DNA of 64,000 nt from Euglena gracilis (lineage: Eukaryota; Euglenida; Euglenophyceae; Euglenales): positions 77,386,073 through 77,450,072 of the forward strand of contig CP154954.1 in NCBI GenBank assembly GCA_039621445.1, written 5' to 3'. Under the pieces are notes generated by a model. That model made no database searches. It worked only from the letters and a program-made list of their open reading frames with translations, and was not told the origin of the DNA. Positions 46,101 to 64,000 of the stretch are shown one piece after another. The translations under genes were made by a program, and so were the position numbers. Position 1 is the first letter of the stretch. The number at the start of each line of letters is the position of its first letter.

Positions 46101-46463
46101 CGAGCATTTTATTGGACCATGGCTTTGGACCTTTCGGGGTGTCACAATTATTTGAACGCTACCTGAAAGTGGTTCATTGGAAAATGGCCTTTTGGGGGGG
46201 GGTGCTCACGTTTTTGAACTTCGCTTTCGGGTCCTTGGGGGTGTGACACTTATTTTTGACACTGCGTGCATTTTGGGCACTGCACACTTAATTTCAATGG
46301 AGTTTAGCACGGAATTGCTCCACCCCCCTCTGGTTTAATGGAGTCGTCCTCCTCCGGTGCAGCCTTTGTGGCCAGGGTGGCAAACAAGCTGTGCGACACG
46401 TACGTCCTATCGCGGGAGGAGCGGGCAAGGGTACAGGCGTCGCTGGCCAGCTCAGGGACATGA
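19054..46463 (+). CDS. F-BAR protein with C-terminal SBF2/KIAA0513-like domain
   Basis: Exons: 19054-19176, 20490-20666, 20953-21027, 21391-21495, 23501-23659, 25112-25147, 25658-25780, 29812-29971, 34659-34801, 37609-37695, 41099-41146, 43031-43198, 43409-43477 (or -43483), 44032-44077, 44550-44663, 45389-45474, 45815-45884 and 46363-46463 (TGA). F-BAR domains are helical dimers that bind and bend membranes. Here the first seven exons follow that pattern, from an N-terminal YRHHLCNNVPQVV segment to the closing D-x2-FI-x2-HAK motif. Exon 29812 to exon 34659 is an acidic Ala/Pro-rich linker. The last exons match the order of the SBF2/KIAA0513 family: GxxKCVxKYM, CLRYEAFxxLSxAL, ALWEEWFAAT, a short FLHRM helix, then FVxRVANKLCDTYVLSREER just before the stop. 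Phases close everywhere except around 41099-41146. The first exon begins with ATG behind an AG, so the true start may lie upstream. Both domain calls are my own motif reading. Confidence 0.7.
20490..20666 (+). CDS. F-BAR exon 2
   Basis: Acceptor TTGCACAG, donor GTCCGT, 59 codons, phase 0 to 0. Encodes ALDQMKEACGAFHRHSQQLT and SLSSAWNAVDVVRGL, then HLQQF. The order (helix, SLxxAW, HxxxF) is that of the F-BAR core. Confidence 0.85.
20953..21027 (+). CDS. F-BAR exon 3
   Basis: Acceptor TTTCTGCAG, donor GTGGGG, 25 codons, phase 0 to 0. ELNGHLLMSLKPARVTLC corresponds to the LxxxVxxPLxxF stretch of F-BAR domains. Confidence 0.82.
21391..21495 (+). CDS. F-BAR exon 4
   Basis: Acceptor CCCCGCAG, donor GTGAGC, 35 codons, phase 0 to 0. 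SEKRKALLVREVQRSKEAYV is the basic, membrane-facing helix with the KxYxxA pattern of the family. Confidence 0.87.
21997..22370. mobile_element. Family R element, diverged copy 3
   Basis: Starts TACCTCCTCCCGGGAAACTG and ends ACATTTTCCCGGGGG...GGCAGGTAC, with internal ACCTGTCACC and GACCTGTCAC words. It lies in the F-BAR intron 21496-23500. Confidence 0.55.
23200..23395 (+). repeat. Diverged AATGGCCAAAA word array
   Basis: Repeated ATTGCCAAAAATGGCC-type words with many substitutions. Similar arrays are at 14580-14930 and 32690-32920. Confidence 0.7.
23501..23659 (+). CDS. F-BAR exon 5
   Basis: Acceptor CTGCCACAG, donor GTGCCC, 53 codons, phase 0 to 0, almost pure G/C third positions. A long Ala/Gln-rich helix (ARQRAAQAALRDMEALAQGH) ending LLAFLAQYNQ. 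Confidence 0.85.
24551..24955. mobile_element. Family S MITE, copy 2
   Basis: Ends TAAACCCCCCCCAAATAACA and TTATTTGGGGGGTTTA are inverted. The interior shares CAGAGATTGTGATTTTTGCC and GGAGGCCAGATGA-type segments with the other two copies. Confidence 0.75.
25112..25147 (+). CDS. F-BAR exon 6 (short)
   Basis: Acceptor TGTGTGCAG. ALETLEATNRSI reads in phase 0 and stops at GTAACT (25148); GTAATG at 25154 is an equally in-frame donor. Confidence 0.68.
25658..25780 (+). CDS. F-BAR exon 7, domain C-terminal helix
   Basis: A pyrimidine-rich tract precedes the acceptor GGGGGAG at 25657. The 41 codons encode WVGMYERLAAGLAAEVPAVR and AQLDVGADVAKFIATHAK. The closing pattern (D-x3-D-x2-FI-x2-H) is the usual end of F-BAR domains. 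Donor GTGGGC at 25781. Confidence 0.85.
26177..27966. repeat. ATGAGAC/GTCTCAT palindromes of E2
   Basis: 26177-26206 is a 14-bp-armed hairpin with a 2-base centre starting 22 bases inside the left terminus. 27410-27423 is a shorter copy. 27943-27966 is a perfect 24-base palindrome. The sequence is unrelated to the E1 or E3 palindromes. Confidence 0.9.
27028..27405 (+). CDS. Transposon-type protein fragment with VVLWMDNF motif
   Basis: Open frame inside E2 encoding QVVLWMDNFYKRKHGIVP, then TRLSGTAFAVLHVPKLG and FAGYPSLADVI. If it is an exon, AG at 27083-27084 is a plausible acceptor, giving a start at FDDPIV. The E1 protein shares VVLW(L/M)DNF followed by a basic stretch and a conserved Pro. 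It is probably the element's own gene. I recognise the motif as recurrent here but cannot name a characterised family. Confidence 0.5.
   Translation: MHLGLACARRPPPCLTPSRFDDPIVACWPELACRTVSHNPVLTRPMSRCNIMQERQVVLWMDNFYKRKHGIVPTKRDTRLSGTAFAVLHVPKLGRFAGYPSLADVICRMGPVSKVLQEADGGALK
29812..29971 (+). CDS. F-BAR gene exon 8, linker
   Basis: Acceptor CTGCCGCAG, phase 0 start, ends GAA G before GTGACA in phase 1. Encodes PDPTHVHRFRKYAVAAPE and then Pro/Ala-rich sequence. Low complexity, so the domain role is linker. Confidence 0.75.
30004..30115. mobile_element. Family Y MITE, short copy
   Basis: Starts AGGCTGTATTTTAGTCGG and ends AAAATCAGCCTGGTGCTTA, as in 34993-35287. The flanking duplication is not clear. 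Confidence 0.45.
32134..34263. mobile_element. Element W, 10-bp TSD, AAAATGGCCG arrays at both ends
   Basis: Flanked by the direct repeat TTGGGTGTGG (32124-32133 and 34264-34273). The ends carry GCACCTATAG (32138-32147) and CTATAGGTGC (34254-34263). Just inside each end is an array of AAAATGGCCG words (32148-32285 and 34162-34240), both in the same orientation, with a further CTATAGGTG at 32218 and CACCTATAG at 34148. The 10-bp TSD suggests a Mutator-like mobiliser. It lies in the F-BAR intron 29972-34658. Confidence 0.72.
33119..33637 (+). CDS. Pro/Ser-rich reading frame in element W
   Basis: Frame of 172 codons ending with two PPTY motifs (PPPTYMHP and SPPTYAEAVQ) after an Arg/Ser-rich stretch. 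The middle (LLDALHIIQEQLDGLRLTIY) is a plausible coiled coil. Overlapping frames in the same block are also long, so assignment is weak. It could be a structural or accessory protein of the element, or chance in GC-rich DNA. Confidence 0.25.
   Translation: MFPVPFLVPLTPGPTFPAPGLATTPTALRGPTVPRSLGTPTPRRPRTRSPKPEAMKPIRSSCTGSAQHTLSVSPYNPPITPSLHMLLDALHIIQEQLDGLRLTIYATADPEQGYQRHSWDPSEGPNRRRRSRSSRQRQPSSPPPTYMHPTSSSLSPPTYAEAVQLPPPSSSS
34659..34801 (+). CDS. F-BAR gene exon 9, acidic linker
   Basis: Acceptor GCGCCGCAG, donor GTCGGC. Starts in phase 1 as required by exon 8 and ends in phase 0. Encodes EKEEAPVPAEVAPAPEEALA and then ARSASSWGSSSFEEQ. Low complexity, acidic, likely unstructured. Confidence 0.82.
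34993..35287. mobile_element. Family Y MITE with perfect 10-bp TSD
   Basis: Starts AGGCTGTATTTTAG and ends AAAAAACAGCCT. GGTGCTAACC is duplicated at 34983-34992 and 35288-35297. The interior has GGCGCCGAAGGCGCCGGGG and poly-C/poly-G runs. Confidence 0.75.
35882..35915 (+). repeat. Solo CTTAG-family terminus
   Basis: CTTAGGCGTCCTAACTCGCA, then a TTTAAGG...TTTTCAC stretch, closely follows the left terminus of E3 (CTTAGGCGGCCTAATTCGCA). I find no matching right end. Confidence 0.5.
37609..37695 (+). CDS. F-BAR gene exon 10
   Basis: Acceptor TTGGCGCAG, donor GTAGGC, 29 codons, phase 0 to 0, G/C third positions. EPLQRYLLSLQYTDLAEVED reads as an amphipathic helix at the start of the C-terminal domain. 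Confidence 0.8.
37886..38022 (+). repeat. (CATT)n microsatellite
   Basis: Tetranucleotide repeat with a few GCAT, CCAT and CGTT variants, followed by (TTG)n at about 38024-38041. Confidence 0.95.
39081..39298. mobile_element. Mini-element with GAAATTTGTCGTCCGC array
   Basis: Ends CCGGGGG...GAATTTTG and AAAATTCCCTCCCCCCCGG are inverted; the next inner blocks GAGAAAATTTGC/GCAAAATTTTTCTC are also inverted. The centre is four to five units of CGAAATTTGTCGTCCG. No TSD is evident. Confidence 0.6.
39319..39470 (+). other. GC-rich exon-like segment, unplaced
   Basis: After CCAAACAG at 39318 a frame with good third-position bias reads SEHSHAVLYSPAQQ and then, across a poly-G run, VEAFAGASAAAARGDGADRL. 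It loosely echoes the EAF...GD...A...LL pattern of exon 43031-43198, so it might be a missing or decayed exon of the same domain. The opposite strand is also open here. Confidence 0.25.
40897..41041. mobile_element. Mini-element with CCGCAATTT array and 8-bp TSD
   Basis: Inverted ends GGGGGGAAATTGATATC and GATATCAATTTCCCCCC enclose about ten TTTCCGCAA words. GATGCTGC is duplicated at 40889-40896 and 41042-41049. It is 145 bp and non-coding. Confidence 0.72.
41099..41146 (+). CDS. F-BAR gene exon 11, start of SBF2-like core
   Basis: After CTAAG the frame encodes MTCGAAKCVQKYMAA with G/C third positions, matching the GR-x2-F-x-KY-x-N segment of the family. The start phase (2) does not match exon 10 (phase 0), so an exon may be missing. 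A GC donor at 41145 would give phase 0 into the next exon; a GT donor at 41147 gives phase 2. Confidence 0.55.
43031..43198 (+). CDS. F-BAR gene exon 12, SBF2-like core
   Basis: Acceptor TGCCTTAG, donor GTGCGC, 56 codons, phase 0 to 0. CCLRYEAFQALSAALAQALD, then QGDAHSAALLLHAAGPFHRE, fits the helical pair (xVxxxxFxxLxxxLxxxLxxxxxxxDxxxAxxLxxxxxxFY) of KIAA0513/SBF2 proteins. The last 14 bases (ATGGAGCTCCCGGT) are repeated just downstream, creating a second potential donor at 43218. Confidence 0.8.
43409..43477 (+). CDS. F-BAR gene exon 13, donor hit by a MITE
   Basis: Acceptor CTTGGCAG. Encodes KTAPKSGKPKIQEANLW in phase 0. The exon ends CTTTGG|GT, and the 8-bp target site CTTTGGGT of the following MITE spans this junction. 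Before insertion the donor would have been GTATGA. Now GT at 43478 or, six bases into the element, GT at 43484 can serve; both keep phase 0. Confidence 0.75.
43480..43916 (+). mobile_element. hAT-like MITE copy 2, on a splice donor, perfect TSD
   Basis: Ends CAAGGTTTGATATAAGGA and TCCTTATATAGAACCCTG. The 8-bp TSD CTTTGGGT is perfect at 43472-43479 and 43917-43924. The interior matches copies 1 and 3. Its left end now supplies the intron start. Confidence 0.9.
44032..44077 (+). CDS. F-BAR gene exon 14
   Basis: Acceptor TTCCTTCAG, donor GTGTGA, phase 0 to 1. GKVDDIFEEEDPLRP is an acidic loop between helices; phases match both neighbours. Confidence 0.75.
44550..44663 (+). CDS. F-BAR gene exon 15
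   Basis: Acceptor CCGTCCCAG, donor GTGTCG, phase 1 to 1, strong G/C third positions. HPLCAGAALWEEWFAATL corresponds to the HPIWxxLxFWxxAFFxAL helix that is the clearest signature of SBF2/KIAA0513 domains. Confidence 0.82.
44824..45213. mobile_element. Family S MITE, copy 3
   Basis: Ends TAAACCCTCCCCCCAAATAA and TTATTTGGGGGGGTTTA are inverted. The interior has TGTAGGTAAAAATCACAATT and GGATCATCTGACC as in the other copies. Confidence 0.78.
45389..45474 (+). CDS. F-BAR gene exon 16
   Basis: Acceptor ACCCACAG, donor GTGCCC, phase 1 to 0. Encodes AQAWKRWVQEANEDVLVHEG, a charged helix; phases match neighbours. Confidence 0.82.
45815..45884 (+). CDS. F-BAR gene exon 17
   Basis: Acceptor CCCGCACAG, donor GTGCCA, phase 0 to 1. 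VCQRMVPFLHRMASIVGD matches the LxxFxHxMxxF helix preceding the last helix of the domain. Confidence 0.8.
46363..46463 (+). CDS. F-BAR gene terminal exon and stop
   Basis: Acceptor CCGGTGCAG, phase 1 start. FVARVANKLCDTYVLSREER is followed by a short tail and TGA at 46461-46463. SBF2/KIAA0513 proteins also end shortly after this helix. Confidence 0.82.
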
Positions 46464-46836
46464 CCCCGCAGGGGACGTGACACCTGCACCCCCCCCCCCC
46501 GCTGTTGCACAGCTTCATTGCTGGTGCCATATTTGTAAATCTGCCTGCGATTACCTCGCAATTGCCGAGGCGATGAACCCCTTAGCTGCCTGTTTTAGCT
46601 TGTGTGGTTTCCGCCTGATTTTTGAACCTCGAACCGTTGTCTTCCCACCCTCTTTGTCGCCATGCCATCGCTGTGCAGCTGCTCGAACTGTGCCATCAGT
46701 GTGCAGTTGCAATTGCCAAAAGGACGTTTCTTTTCGTACCGGCACGAGCATTGTCTGTCAATGAATTGCATTATGCCAGATTACTCAGATCATCTTGGAC
46801 AATGGACCTCCTCCTCGCTTTGTTTCCTGTTTGCAG

Positions 46837-47453
46837 AGCTTCGATTCTTCGATGCCAGATGCAGTGGTGGTGATGATGGTGAGTTCAACGGCTGCCCCCC
46901 CCCCCCGCACCTTGTCAATTTTGTGGGTATGGTCGGTAAATAAAACCTCCATTGGAAATTTATTATTTCGGGAGGTATGCTTTTGGGGGATTGATGGGCG
47001 AAAATGATAAAGAATGATAAAATAAAAACAATCGGTCTAACCATTTCTACGTGTCCTCAAAGGGTCAAAGTCAGTTTTTTTTTTCTCAAAAAATCTGCTT
47101 TTCCTTTTTTCTCAAGGCCCAATTCTACACATGAAAAAAGCTGCGAGAGACAGCTTCAGTTCGGCAAGAGAAAGTTTCGAGGCTTTTGCATTTCTGCTGA
47201 ATTTCGGCAGGTGGCACAGTGCTTTCGAGGGCGTTGTTCATCCGCTCAGCTCCCTGGCCACCCATCTGCAGGAGGTGGCAAGTCCTAGTCCAGCTGTTAA
47301 GCCCCCCCCCTTTCACAGAAGTCGGCAAGTCCTAATACAGCTAATAAACCCCCCCCCCCCCCTTTCACAGAAGTCGGCAAGTCCTAATCCAGCTGTTCTG
47401 CCCCCCCACCCCCGCCACAGGTGCGCTGCTGCCCCGCCATGCGTCGCCGCTGA
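46837..47453 (+). CDS. Unassigned exons between F-BAR and Kelch genes
   Basis: Three segments join in phase: 46837-46878 (acceptor TTTGCAG, donor GTGAGT), 47117-47274 (acceptor TTCTCAAG, donor GTGGCA) and 47421-47453 (acceptor CCGCCACAG), which ends VRCCPAMRRR then TGA. The middle one encodes DSFSSARESFEAFAFLLNFG then GVVHPLSSLATHL, a helical segment. I recognise no family. They may be a small separate gene or the start of the Kelch gene with an unresolved frame. Confidence 0.4.
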
Positions 47454-47482
47454 CGCCGTGACCGCCCCGGCGCCCCCGGCGG

Positions 47483-63300
<15,818 letters not shown>

Positions 63301-63310
63301 GTTGTTGGGA

Positions 63311-64000
63311 AAATAGTTTTTGGCCCAATCACAGTAGAGTCACCATTGCCGTCAATGAAAACGTCAAGAGGTTGCCAATTTTCCCTCTTCCCAAGCATTT
63401 GATTGAATTCGAGATCAAAAGGAGCTTGGTTGGCAAGTGGCTCTTTGAAATTGCTATGATGGAATGGTAATAGAGACATGGTGTATGTGGGCGATTCTCC
63501 CGACAATCAACAAATTCCAAAGCCAATGTATTTTTATTTTTTTTCTGCTCAATTTTATTCTGTGTATCAGATTTTTTATTATGTGTTCAGATGTTTTTGC
63601 AACATCTGCCACAGTTATGATATTGCATATGGAGTCAATGTTTATTGTTGTTGAATGACCATGATTTTTTTGGCTTCAATGAAGAAAAAAAGTTTTTTTT
63701 TGCTTCAATGAAGGAAGAGCCCCGGTTACAGCAAGTTAGTTGGGTAAAGTGGTTCTGCAGAAGGGGGTGTTTGTCTGCGATTGTGTGAAGGCAGGCTCCA
63801 TGAAAAATGATGTTTTGGGGAAAAAGAAATATGTTTTTGTGTGGCTTTTTTTCTCACAAAGCGTGTGCGTTAGAAATTTTATCTTAAATATCTCTTTCCC
63901 CTTTATCTGTTATTGTAAATGCTCCTCCTCTCCCCCCTCCTGTTTCCCCCCTCGTGCGTTGTCCAACCCTCTGGTTGGAAATGAACATGTGCTGTCATAG
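63311..64000. other. Right edge, no supported gene
   Basis: AT-rich sequence with short frames on both strands and a GAAGAAAAAAAG/GCTTCAATGAAG duplication at about 63675-63715. It is probably intron or 3' flank of the Kelch gene. Confidence 0.4.

Overview
This window is nuclear DNA from a eukaryote, probably a protist with a large, repeat-rich genome; I cannot name the organism. The coding sequence lies in small GC-rich exons, strongly biased to G/C at third codon positions, separated by introns of 0.2 to 5 kb. Every exon I could support in a host gene is on the + strand. I see no rRNA, tRNA, operon or CRISPR array.

Three multi-exon genes follow one another. (1) About 4032-12445 is the 3' part of a dynamin-superfamily GTPase: stalk exons, then the GTPase effector domain and stop codon. 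The G domain would lie off the left edge. (2) About 19054-46463 is a gene of roughly 630 codons spread over 27 kb. It encodes an N-terminal F-BAR domain, an acidic Ala/Pro-rich linker, and a C-terminal domain that I match to the SBF2/KIAA0513-like family. (3) About 47.5 or 49.9 kb to beyond 63 kb is a Kelch-repeat beta-propeller protein whose blades are built from phase-1 exons. Dynamin and F-BAR proteins commonly act together in membrane remodelling, but their adjacency here need not be functional. A few exon-like segments at 46.8-47.45 kb do not fit any of the three genes.

The rest is mostly transposable elements, many with readable inverted termini and target-site duplications (TSDs). The most striking family has termini starting CTTAG(G/A)(C/T)GG. 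It has three members: <1-3267, 26155-29084 and 52260-55264. Each is filled with copies of its own, element-specific palindrome, and two of them carry a reading frame with a VVLWxDNF motif. Other families are hAT-like MITEs of about 440 bp with 8-bp TSDs, one of them inserted exactly on a 5' splice site of the F-BAR gene. There are also several elements with 9-11 bp TSDs (Mutator-like in that respect), some carrying subterminal arrays of a short word private to that element, and MITEs rich in poly-C/poly-G. Long microsatellites and an inverted pair of 0.6-kb repeats lie within or beside the Kelch gene.

Exon joins were made by hand from reading frame, splice phase and family motifs. Places where phases do not close are stated.
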